Part shown: in pieces, positions 23,905 through 30,942 of the stretch
How positions within the stretch are numbered: position 1 is the stretch's first letter
Layout of the letters: every line of letters starts with the position of its first letter
Origin: Helicobacter saguini
GTDB lineage: Bacteria; Campylobacterota; Campylobacteria; Campylobacterales; Helicobacteraceae
Direction: 5' to 3'
Length of the DNA stretch: 64,000 nucleotides
NCBI RefSeq assembly: GCF_000762875.2
Contig: NZ_JRMP02000003.1
Location: 124,001 to 188,000 of the forward strand
Program-made: the position numbers and the translations under genes
The notes under the pieces: generated by a model
Databases searched by the model: none
What the model was told of the DNA's origin: nothing
Seen by the model: the letters and a program-made list of their open reading frames with translations, nothing else

Positions 23905-25257
23905 CTACAATTCTCGCGTTTTTTTCCATATTCCGCTTTTAAACACAAAGTAGAAAATAATAGCGCGGATATAAGTCTCAAGAAAAATAATAAAAAAAAG
24001 TGCGTATAATCCAGCACCCATACTACTGCAAATCCACATCGGCACAAGGCGAAAAAGCGTCATACTGCTAATATTTATGAAAAGTGGAATCTGCGTCCAG
24101 CCAGCCCCGCGTATCGCGCCATCATAGATAAACGCCATAATTAGCGGCACTTGCGACAAGCCAACCGCTAGCAAATACGCCACGGCAATCTCTACGCCTG
24201 TTGCATCTGCCTTGATAAAAATCTCTGCTAAAGGCTTGGCAAAAATCGCCAAAATCACGCCACACACGCCTAAAATCACCGCCGCTATTCGCACAGATAA
24301 CCGCGTGTATTCCTCCGCCAAATGCAGCTTCTTAGCACCGATACTCTGCCCAACAAGGCTCATCACAGCAATCATAAAGCCAAAGCCAGGCAAAAACGAA
24401 AAGCCCTCAATTTGCCCGCCAGCCTTAAATCCCGTAATCGCACTATCCCCATACACACTCGCATACTGCCCAACAAAAATCAGCACAATATTAATCGCCA
24501 CCATCCCAAAAATGCGCTCCAACGCCGTTGGCAAGCCAACTTTTAACGCGCTAATTAGAAATGAAATATGGAATCTAAGTCGCAATTTTAACTGCGTTTT
24601 GACAAAAAGCGGCAGGGCAAAAAGCAAAAAAAGTTCCAAATATGAAATAATAAGCGTCACATACGCCGCACCAACTAGCTCTAAGCGCGGCATCCCAAGA
24701 TTCCCATTAATAAGCGTATAATAGCCCAAAATGCTAAAAAAAGTAAGAAAAATCTTAATGTAAAATGGACGCTTCGTATCGCCAGTCGCCGCAAAGCCCG
24801 AAATCAGCACATTTTTAATCATAATGCTAGGAATGGCAAAAATAGTAAGGCTCACATAGCTAAAAGTCAAGGCGTAAAGCTCATCGCTCAAGTTAAAAAG
24901 TCGCAGGTAGCTAGGTAAAAACGCCCACGCAAGAAGCAAAACAAGCAAGGAGGCAAGGGCGGAGGCAAGATTCATTGTGGAATAAACAGCATTCATCTCG
25001 CTAAAATTTTTCGCACCAAATCGCCGCGACATCAGCACATTTGTCCCCATTCCAAAAATCGCACTCAAAGGAAAAAAAACAAAAATATAGCTAGCTCCAG
25101 TGCTAAGTGCGGCAAAATTTAGCGGTGAAATCTCGCCTAAAAAAAACAACGCCATTGACACGCTAAGCATATCAAAAAGCCCTTGCAGTCCGCTAGGGAT
25201 GGCGATGTTTAAAATCCGCTTTAATTTTATACGCGTGGCAAGCCGCAATGTTGGCAT
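23905..25257 (-). CDS. MATE-family efflux transporter
   Basis: This is a 450-residue inner-membrane exporter of about 12 helices in the MATE family, which expels cationic drugs or metabolites using Na+ or H+. The N-terminus RILNIAIPSGLQGLFDMLSV and the motifs AIFGMGTNVLMSRRFGAKN and GFGFMIAVMSLVGQSIGAKK (helix 7-8 region) are typical. Its length is normal and there are no heptamer inserts. It is convergent with the methyltransferase gene and divergent from the Hof-type porin. The substrate cannot be inferred. Confidence 0.9.
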   Translation of the reverse strand: MPTLRLATRIKLKRILNIAIPSGLQGLFDMLSVSMALFFLGEISPLNFAALSTGASYIFVFFPLSAIFGMGTNVLMSRRFGAKNFSEMNAVYSTMNLASALASLLVLLLAWAFLPSYLRLFNLSDELYALTFSYVSLTIFAIPSIMIKNVLISGFAATGDTKRPFYIKIFLTFFSILGYYTLINGNLGMPRLELVGAAYVTLIISYLELFLLFALPLFVKTQLKLRLRFHISFLISALKVGLPTALERIFGMVAINIVLIFVGQYASVYGDSAITGFKAGGQIEGFSFLPGFGFMIAVMSLVGQSIGAKKLHLAEEYTRLSVRIAAVILGVCGVILAIFAKPLAEIFIKADATGVEIAVAYLLAVGLSQVPLIMAFIYDGAIRGAGWTQIPLFINISSMTLFRLVPMWICSSMGAGLYALFFIIFLETYIRAIIFYFVFKSGIWKKTREL

Positions 25258-25470
25258 TATTATCCTTAGAATCTATAGTGTAAATGAAATTTTACTATTA
25301 AATTCTAAAAAATATAATTTTTTCATATTTTCTCTTGTAGATTTTTGTTTAAAAATATTACTAGATTCTATAATATTTATCAATATTTAGTGTAGAATCT
25401 AACATTTTGTTACTTTTTTTCGTGTATTTTTTGTTTGCAATAAATTTAAATACAATTCGTTTATAAATTA

Positions 25471-25499
25471 TTGACAAAAATTTTTTTATATATTATAAT
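25471..25499 (+). promoter_or_regulatory. Near-perfect sigma-70-type promoter of the Hof-type porin gene
   Basis: TTGACA (25,471-25,476) and TATAAT (25,494-25,499) are separated by 17 bp, matching the full vegetative consensus, 31 bp before the start codon. Such a complete -35 box is unusual in Helicobacter, where it is normally weak, and suggests strong expression of the porin. Confidence 0.75.
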
Positions 25500-25530
25500 A
25501 TTCTTAGTTTTTCTTTAAAAAGGATATGTG

Positions 25531-27141
25531 ATGAAAAAGATGTTTTTTGGTAGTGTGTGCGTTTCTTTTACGCTAGGGACGCTATTTGCGAGTGTTGATA
25601 ATGCTTTAGATTCTAAAAACATAGAATCTATAAACAAGTCGAGTTATGAAAATTTGCAAAGTGTAAATTTAGATTCTAAAAGTATAGAATCTAATCTAGA
25701 TTCTAATAGCAAAAATAGTGATAAAATCAGCATTTTAGCCCTACAAGATTCTAAAAACATAGAATCTAAATACGATATGCGTATAGATTCTAAGCTAGAT
25801 TCCATATTATTAGCCGATAATGCAGATTCTATAGAATCTACACAATCTAATGAAAGTGATAAAATCGCCATTCCACCGCAAGAAAGGGGCATTTCACAAA
25901 AAGAAATTGAAGATGAAAGAGAGAGCAAACCAGATGGAATCTTTTTTAATGGTGGCTTAGAAGTATTTAATAAAACCGCTTTTTCAATGCAGCAAAGTAA
26001 CAAAAATCCACTGCCAACCGTTAGCTATGGCTATGTCTTAGGCGAGTTAAGCGTAGGGTATAAATACAAGGCATTTGAAGTGGCAGTAGGCGGCGTGGCA
26101 GCGGGATTGACCGTTGATTCTAGCAAAGGCTTAGCCTACAACTATGTCGGGGCAAACCCGGGATGGAATCTAAGTCAAAGTGCAAGTGAAAATAACGCAA
26201 GCAGAATGTTTATACACAACGCGTATTTTAAATATTCGCTTGAAAATTTCGACATTCAAATCGGGCGATTTGCAAAAAGTAGCGACTGGGTAGAAGCTTA
26301 TGTGGAGGGCATTGATATGTCCTATAGCTTTGCTAAACACTATCACGTAAGCCTTTTTGGTATGAGCACGCTCGCACTTGTGGGCGCTGGCTGGCTGAAT
26401 ACTTTTGCGACTACTTATTCTAGCTATGGGCTGATGAATGCGGAGTTTGGCTACACTAGCGAGATTTTGAAGGCTGATATTTTCGCGTATTTTGGCATGA
26501 AAGAGTATTTTGCGCCCGGATTTAACCTTGAACTAAGCTTTGGAAAGCCTGAAAGCGTGGCATTTACGACTAAAATCAATGTGCTTTTCCCTTATCAATT
26601 TGAGAGTATGGAGAGTCTTGGCAAGTATTTTTGGGGCGATTTTGGCGCGAAAAATACGGGCTTTACAAGCAGCATTTTGGTGCGACAAGATGTCGATTTC
26701 TACGATAAATACAAGGTCGCGGTGGCAGTTTATAAAAACATAAATAATGCAAATGCGCGTATGGGGATGTTTGGTAACCCTATCGGTATTGATATTTGGG
26801 ATAGTAGCGTCTATACGACAGGGACTTCGCTAAATGCGGCGGCAGCTCCTGATGCGTTTAGTTTTTTATTTTTTACACAGGCGCAATATGAAAACCTGCA
26901 TAAATATGTAAAACGACTCGTAGTAGGACTTGATGGCAGATATACAAATGCTCCAAGTGCGAATGAATATTCGCTCAAACTGCACGCTAGCTGGGAGATT
27001 ATCGATAATCTTAGCATTAGTGCGATATTAAACTACTACACAATGGATATGATAAATCCTATGGCTTGGGGAGGCATCGCAAACCCCCGCTACACTGCAG
27101 ATAGAAGCTATCTAATGACAACAATTGCGTATATGTTTTAA
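25531..27141 (+). CDS. Hof-type outer-membrane protein (HP_OMP_2-like porin)
   Basis: This is a predicted outer-membrane beta-barrel of the Helicobacter Hof family. A signal peptide (MKKMFFGSVCVSFTLGTLFA) is followed by about 100 residues packed with heptamer-coded units (LDSKNIES, LDSKSIES, ADSIEST). The barrel then runs from about residue 130, with FFNGGLEVFNKTAFSMQ and FDIQIGRFAKSSDWVEAYVE, the latter resembling other Hof proteins. It ends YLMTTIAYMF with the C-terminal aromatic residue. AAAAAGGA precedes the ATG at 25,531; a GTG one codon earlier is also possible. In the mature protein the repeat region would lie in the periplasm or plug. The transported solute is unknown. Confidence 0.82.
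   Translation: MKKMFFGSVCVSFTLGTLFASVDNALDSKNIESINKSSYENLQSVNLDSKSIESNLDSNSKNSDKISILALQDSKNIESKYDMRIDSKLDSILLADNADSIESTQSNESDKIAIPPQERGISQKEIEDERESKPDGIFFNGGLEVFNKTAFSMQQSNKNPLPTVSYGYVLGELSVGYKYKAFEVAVGGVAAGLTVDSSKGLAYNYVGANPGWNLSQSASENNASRMFIHNAYFKYSLENFDIQIGRFAKSSDWVEAYVEGIDMSYSFAKHYHVSLFGMSTLALVGAGWLNTFATTYSSYGLMNAEFGYTSEILKADIFAYFGMKEYFAPGFNLELSFGKPESVAFTTKINVLFPYQFESMESLGKYFWGDFGAKNTGFTSSILVRQDVDFYDKYKVAVAVYKNINNANARMGMFGNPIGIDIWDSSVYTTGTSLNAAAAPDAFSFLFFTQAQYENLHKYVKRLVVGLDGRYTNAPSANEYSLKLHASWEIIDNLSISAILNYYTMDMINPMAWGGIANPRYTADRSYLMTTIAYMF
25606..25845. repeat. Heptamer cluster in the Hof-type porin gene
   Basis: AGATTCT and AGAATCT copies alternate every 10-35 bp just after the signal peptide coding region and give LDSKNIES-type peptide units. 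The distribution is like that in the TonB-dependent receptor gene: the cluster begins right after the signal sequence and ends before the barrel. Confidence 0.85.
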
Positions 27142-27221
27142 AAGCATATAATCCTAAAACGATATGTATTTAGATTCTATAGAATCTATTTTAAAGATTC
27201 CATAAATATAGAATCTTAAGA

Positions 27222-27227
27222 TATAAT
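27222..27227 (+). promoter_or_regulatory. -10 box immediately before an outer-membrane protein gene (possible leaderless mRNA)
   Basis: TATAAT ends six bases before the ATG at 27,234 and no ribosome binding site precedes that ATG. Transcription would start at or next to the start codon, so the message may be leaderless. Confidence 0.4.
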
Positions 27228-27233
27228 CACAAA

Positions 27234-27932
27234 ATGACGAAAATATTTACATTCTTTTTTTTAATTTTTTCTGCAACATTTGCGGTAGAAATTAGTGGCG
27301 ATAGGGAAAGTGCGAAATATGCTCTCTTAAATGCGGCTCATAATGAGAAAAGTGGCTTTTTTGTGGGCGTTCATTTGGGTGTAAGCTTGTATTACACGAT
27401 TTTGCATAATGCAGCTGGACAAAATATCGCTTGGGATAGTCAAAACTCTAATCAAATCGTTGGCAAAAATATGCAAGTGATGACAAATGTGGGTATTAAG
27501 CTAGGATACAGCCATTTTTTCAACGCCTTAATCGGTGTGCGTGGCTATATAAACTACGATTATAGCGACTATAGGGAAGTGCTAAAAGATTCTAAAATCG
27601 CAAGCGAAGATGTGAGTATAAATAGCGATGTGATGATAAATTTTTATAATGGGAAGCGTGGGTCTTTTGGGCTTTTTATAGGCTTTGGCGTGGGGTATAA
27701 TCTGCCGCAGTTTGAAAATGCACAAACGCGTATAAATTTGGAATCTACGCATAAATATAACGGCTTTATTATGCCGCTTAATCTTGGGTTATCTTTTAGT
27801 AGCAGTCCGCATAAAATCGAGCTAGGGACGCGTATCCCTACACTTTTAGGGCGGTATAAAAGCAATGCAGATTCTAGTGGCTTTAGCCTTAAGCCTGTGA
27901 TTATTTCACTTGAGTATATGTATATTTTTTAG
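27234..27932 (+). CDS. Outer-membrane beta-barrel protein
   Basis: The 232-residue product starts with a signal peptide (MTKIFTFFFLIFSATFAVE). It has the small-barrel pattern typical of Helicobacter outer-membrane proteins: SGFFVGVHLGVSLYY as the first strand, VGIKLGYSHFFNALIGVRGY in the middle, GSFGLFIGFGVGYNL, and a final PVIISLEYMYIF with C-terminal Phe. The function is unknown; related proteins include adhesins and small porins. No Shine-Dalgarno sequence is visible, and a TATAAT lies directly before the start. The signal peptide makes a later start improbable. It follows the Hof-type porin on the same strand with a heptamer-rich spacer. Confidence 0.78.
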   Translation: MTKIFTFFFLIFSATFAVEISGDRESAKYALLNAAHNEKSGFFVGVHLGVSLYYTILHNAAGQNIAWDSQNSNQIVGKNMQVMTNVGIKLGYSHFFNALIGVRGYINYDYSDYREVLKDSKIASEDVSINSDVMINFYNGKRGSFGLFIGFGVGYNLPQFENAQTRINLESTHKYNGFIMPLNLGLSFSSSPHKIELGTRIPTLLGRYKSNADSSGFSLKPVIISLEYMYIF

Positions 27933-27950
27933 AAATTTAGATTCTAGAAT

Positions 27951-29096
27951 CTACCCATTAACCATCTTAACAATTTCGCGCACATCTTTTCGCACAGAGC
28001 GAATAGGAAACCACTTGCCCATCGCATTTAGAATCTTTAAAACAAGCGGCTTATTCCGCAAGTTCATATTGATTTTTGCGCGTTTATCAAGTATGCCAAA
28101 GCTATCATTTGTGCCGCTATGGTCGTGATAATCAGTGAATGTGTAGCAGTCATATTTTCGCATCAAAAGGTCAAAAATGCTCTGGTCATGCCTATGCTCC
28201 AAAAAGCCGCTCACATTTGGCAGGCTAGATTCACTATCATCGACAAACTCAAAATGCTCCCAAATCACCTGCCGCCACTCACGCATAAACTGCAGGGTTT
28301 TCTCACTTTTCTTGCAAAAAAACACGCCGCCTTTTATCTGCCTATCATTGATTACTTGCTCGTTATTTAGGTAGCCAAAATGCGCTAGAACACTTGCCTT
28401 TGTGTATTGCCGATTATGACAAGGTATCGCGGATTTAAAGCCGACAATATCGTGGTTTTCAAGGATTTCTAGCTTTTCTAGCAAGTTTTGGGCTTTATTT
28501 GGGATTAAATGACAGCCGACGTCAATGTAGAGCAAAATATCGCCGTTTTCAATTTTCTCAAGCGTTTGTAGCACGACTTGTGGCTTCCAGCTCCAGTAGC
28601 CATATCCGCGTGTAAATTTCGTCTTTGAATCTTGTGGCAAACAGCTTGATTTGTGATAATAATTTTCTAGGGTGTATGGGGGGGGGGGGGTAAATTCTAT
28701 TGAATCTTTAGAATCTTTTTTTGCGTCATTGCGAGATTTAAATTCGCTAGAATGTAAATCGTGGCAATCCATTGTGTTTGGTTTAGAATCTTGTTTAGAG
28801 TTTTTGTTATTAGATTGCTTTAATAATTCTTGCGAATTTTTTTGTAATAACAAATCTTTAGAATCTTTTGCGTTAGATTCTATAAAATCTTTAGAATCTT
28901 GCGTGTTTTTAAGATTAGATTCTATATAAATCTTATCTTTAAAATGCCGTTTATAATCCATATCTAAATTTGTTTCATTATAAATAAAAATATTCTCAAA
29001 AATGCCCATATCTAAGGCTTGATTATAGAATCTAAAACTTGCTGGATGAAAATTAAAACTAGCAAAACTCGCTAAATAAATCTTTCTTTTTTGCAT
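27951..29096 (-). CDS. Phase-variable glycan-type protein (putative glycosyltransferase), frame currently ON
   Basis: This is a predicted cytosolic enzyme of surface-glycan synthesis; the exact family is uncertain. The N-terminus KIYLASFASFNFHPASFRFY and the core RGYGYWSWKPQVVLQTL, ENGDILLYIDVGCHLIPN resemble glycosyltransferase-like proteins of capsule and LOS loci. An Asp-x-Gly site is present in YIDVG. Near the end there is EHRHDQSIFDLLMRKY. Residues about 58-140 are a heptamer-coded insert (NTQDSKDFIES, NAKDSKD) plus TMDCHDLHSSEFKSRND from a palindromic repeat. A C13 run on the coding strand gives four prolines, and here the frame is open from end to end (381 residues). Confidence 0.72.
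   Translation of the reverse strand: MQKRKIYLASFASFNFHPASFRFYNQALDMGIFENIFIYNETNLDMDYKRHFKDKIYIESNLKNTQDSKDFIESNAKDSKDLLLQKNSQELLKQSNNKNSKQDSKPNTMDCHDLHSSEFKSRNDAKKDSKDSIEFTPPPPYTLENYYHKSSCLPQDSKTKFTRGYGYWSWKPQVVLQTLEKIENGDILLYIDVGCHLIPNKAQNLLEKLEILENHDIVGFKSAIPCHNRQYTKASVLAHFGYLNNEQVINDRQIKGGVFFCKKSEKTLQFMREWRQVIWEHFEFVDDSESSLPNVSGFLEHRHDQSIFDLLMRKYDCYTFTDYHDHSGTNDSFGILDKRAKINMNLRNKPLVLKILNAMGKWFPIRSVRKDVREIVKMVNG
28678..28690 (-). repeat. Homopolymer G13/C13 phase-variation tract, in frame
   Basis: Thirteen Gs on the plus strand read as ACC CCC CCC CCC CCA on the coding strand and keep the gene open. Gain or loss of one base would close it. It lies right beside a heptamer cluster and a palindromic repeat in a non-conserved part of the protein. 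Confidence 0.9.
28724..28770. repeat. Palindromic repeat CGTCATTGCGAG...GTGGCAATCC inside the glycan-type gene
   Basis: Outer CATTGCGAG and GGCAATCC arms and inner GATTTA/TAAATC arms form a stem-loop. The element translates in frame as TMDCHDLHSSEFKSRND. It resembles the element at 43,281-43,316. Confidence 0.6.
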
Positions 29097-29123
29097 ATTT
29101 TTCCTAAATACTGAAATAATTTA

Positions 29124-29939
29124 TCACTTCATCGCCTGGGCGCGATAATGCACAAGTAGCCCATATTTATCAAGCAGCTCGTAGTATGCGTCACTCTCTT
29201 TTATCTCTTTTATCGCCTTGTCAATGCGTGTCAAAAGCTCTGCGTGCTTGCCCTTATCAAGTGCGATTGAAATGCCATTTGAGCCATCACTCTCACTCCA
29301 AAACTCAATCAATTCAGGATTTTCCTTCAAATACCCCAAAGCAGTCGCCCCATCCGCTAACACGACATCCACCTTGCCCGTTTTCAAATTCATAATCGCG
29401 CCAAAAATGCTATCACTTGGTATCACGCTCAGGTTATACTCGGCTTTCATACGATTGATTGCCTGCTCTTGCACCGTGCCTAAGAAAACGCCCACACGCT
29501 TGCCCTTGATAGAATCTTTATCGATTAGCTCCTCGTTACCTTTCTGCTTAATATAAATCGTGATGCCTTCATAGTATGGAATGCTGAAATCCACCTGCTT
29601 TTCACGCTCTGGCGTATCACTCATAGAGGACATAATCATATCGATTTTGCCTGATTTTAACGCAGGAATTAGCCCATCAAAGCTCATGTGATGCAGCGTG
29701 TATTTAAACTGCACCTTTTTGCTAATCATATCGAGCAAATCCACATCAAAGCCCGTAATCTTGCCATCTTTTTTAAACTCAAATGGCGGATACTCGGCAT
29801 TCAACCCAACGCGAAAAGTAGGAATGGTATCAGCAGCGTAATTTTTGGCATAATTCTTAGAATCTTTAGAATCTTGCGAATCTCCACAGGCTAAGAAAAA
29901 CACGCAAATAAAGAGTAAAGATAAAAAACGAAGTAGCAT
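29124..29939 (-). CDS. Amino-acid ABC transporter substrate-binding lipoprotein
   Basis: This is a periplasmic binding protein of family 3 (polar amino acids). The start at 29,939 (MLLRFLSLLFICVFFLACGD) is preceded by AAGGATTTATT and opens a lipoprotein signal with lipobox FLAC; the frame itself opens eight codons earlier. After a short DSQDSKDSKN linker come PTFRVGLNAEYPPFEFKKDG, GFDVDLLDMISKK, MIMSSMSDTPEREKQVDFSI and KGKRVGVFLGTVQEQA, all family landmarks. The usual length is conserved (271 residues). No permease or ATPase gene is adjacent, so the partners must be encoded elsewhere. The ligand could be cystine, glutamine or similar. Confidence 0.88.
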   Translation of the reverse strand: MLLRFLSLLFICVFFLACGDSQDSKDSKNYAKNYAADTIPTFRVGLNAEYPPFEFKKDGKITGFDVDLLDMISKKVQFKYTLHHMSFDGLIPALKSGKIDMIMSSMSDTPEREKQVDFSIPYYEGITIYIKQKGNEELIDKDSIKGKRVGVFLGTVQEQAINRMKAEYNLSVIPSDSIFGAIMNLKTGKVDVVLADGATALGYLKENPELIEFWSESDGSNGISIALDKGKHAELLTRIDKAIKEIKESDAYYELLDKYGLLVHYRAQAMK

Positions 29940-29966
29940 AATAAATCCTTGCAATATAAACACAAA

Positions 29967-30054
29967 TGGCAGAGAGGAAGGGATTCGAACCCTCGAAAGC
30001 TTGCGCTTTACACGCGTTCCAGGCGTGCTCCTTCAACCACTCGGACACCTCTCT
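29967..30054 (-). tRNA. tRNA-Ser (anticodon GGA)
   Basis: On the minus strand the acceptor stem is AGAGAGG paired with CCTCTCT, with encoded CCA at the 3' end. The anticodon loop CTGGAAC carries GGA, flanked by the CACGC/GCGTG stem. A long variable arm (TAAAGCGCAAGCTTTC region) is typical of tRNA-Ser, and the T-loop is GGTTCGAATC. It lies between the binding-protein and carbonic anhydrase genes. Confidence 0.95.
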
Positions 30055-30145
30055 AAATAAAAAGCAGATTCTATCATATTTTTTGATATTTACACTTATT
30101 AAAAAACTAAATATATAATCTATATTTTACATAAAGGTTAGCATT

Positions 30146-30865
30146 ATGAGAAAATTTCTTTGCATTATCATTTTTAGCGTGATGTTAGTTGCTAAGGATG
30201 ACTGGGGCTATGGCGTAGATGAGTCAAAAAACTGGGGGAATATAAGTGAGCTATATCTAGGCTGTAAATTTGGCAAACAGCAATCGCCTATCAACATCTC
30301 GCCAAAGCATGTAAGCCCCGGTGCACAAAGCTTTACGCTTAAATATCTACCAGCAAAGGGCGTAAATCTAAGGCTTGATAATCACACATTTAAAATTACT
30401 TATCCAAAGGGAAGCTACATTGAAATGGCTGGAACGCGTTATATTTTGCAAGAAATCCATTTTAAAACCCCAGCAGAAACGATTATAAACTCACAGGCAA
30501 GACCGCTTGAAGCGCAATTTTACCACGAAGATTCTAAGGGAAGAATGCTTATAATGTCGGTTATTTTTGATGAAGGGCGTGCAAATCCGCTAATTGAGCG
30601 GCTAAATAAAAGCTTGCCAAAAGAGAGTAATAAGTCTATTTTTATCACAAATGTGGATGCAAATGAGCTTGTGCCAAAGAGTTTAGAATCTTATCAATTC
30701 TATGGCTCAATCACTTATCCACCCTGCACGCAAGATGTTTATTGGATAGTGCTAAAAAATCACATGCGAATAATGCAAATCGAAGCGGATGCAATGCGTG
30801 AAATAACAGGCGAAAACGCCCGCGAAACGCAAGATATTGCTGATAGGTTGATAATGGAGAATTAA
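30146..30865 (+). CDS. Alpha-carbonic anhydrase-like periplasmic protein lacking two zinc ligands
   Basis: The fold is that of the periplasmic alpha-carbonic anhydrase of H. pylori, which hydrates CO2 for acid resistance. A signal peptide (MRKFLCIIIFSVMLVAK) is followed by CKFGKQQSPINI, LRLDNHTFKI, EGRANP-type spacing and SITYPPCTQDVYW, including the Cys40 and late Cys pair. In the zinc site, the family's HFH...AHF pattern is here IHFKTPAE (His105, Lys107) and LEAQFYHED (Gln124). Only one of three zinc-binding histidines remains. The proton-shuttle His80 and the SLT-like threonine are retained. Catalysis is therefore doubtful; a binding or structural role, as in eukaryotic CA-related proteins, is possible. 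No heptamer insert is present. Confidence 0.88.
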   Translation: MRKFLCIIIFSVMLVAKDDWGYGVDESKNWGNISELYLGCKFGKQQSPINISPKHVSPGAQSFTLKYLPAKGVNLRLDNHTFKITYPKGSYIEMAGTRYILQEIHFKTPAETIINSQARPLEAQFYHEDSKGRMLIMSVIFDEGRANPLIERLNKSLPKESNKSIFITNVDANELVPKSLESYQFYGSITYPPCTQDVYWIVLKNHMRIMQIEADAMREITGENARETQDIADRLIMEN

Positions 30866-30872
30866 AATTATC

Positions 30873-30899
30873 AAACTTTAAGAAAAATTTAAAGTTTTT
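30873..30899 (+). terminator. AT-rich stem-loop after the carbonic anhydrase gene
   Basis: AAACTTTAA and TTAAAGTTT form a 9-bp perfect stem with a 7-base loop, starting 8 bp after the stop codon and followed by TTATTA. It has only one G-C pair, so it is a weak candidate for an intrinsic terminator. Confidence 0.45.
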
Positions 30900-30942
30900 A
30901 TTATACAATGTGTGTTTAGAATCTAGGTTAAAAGGAAGTGTT

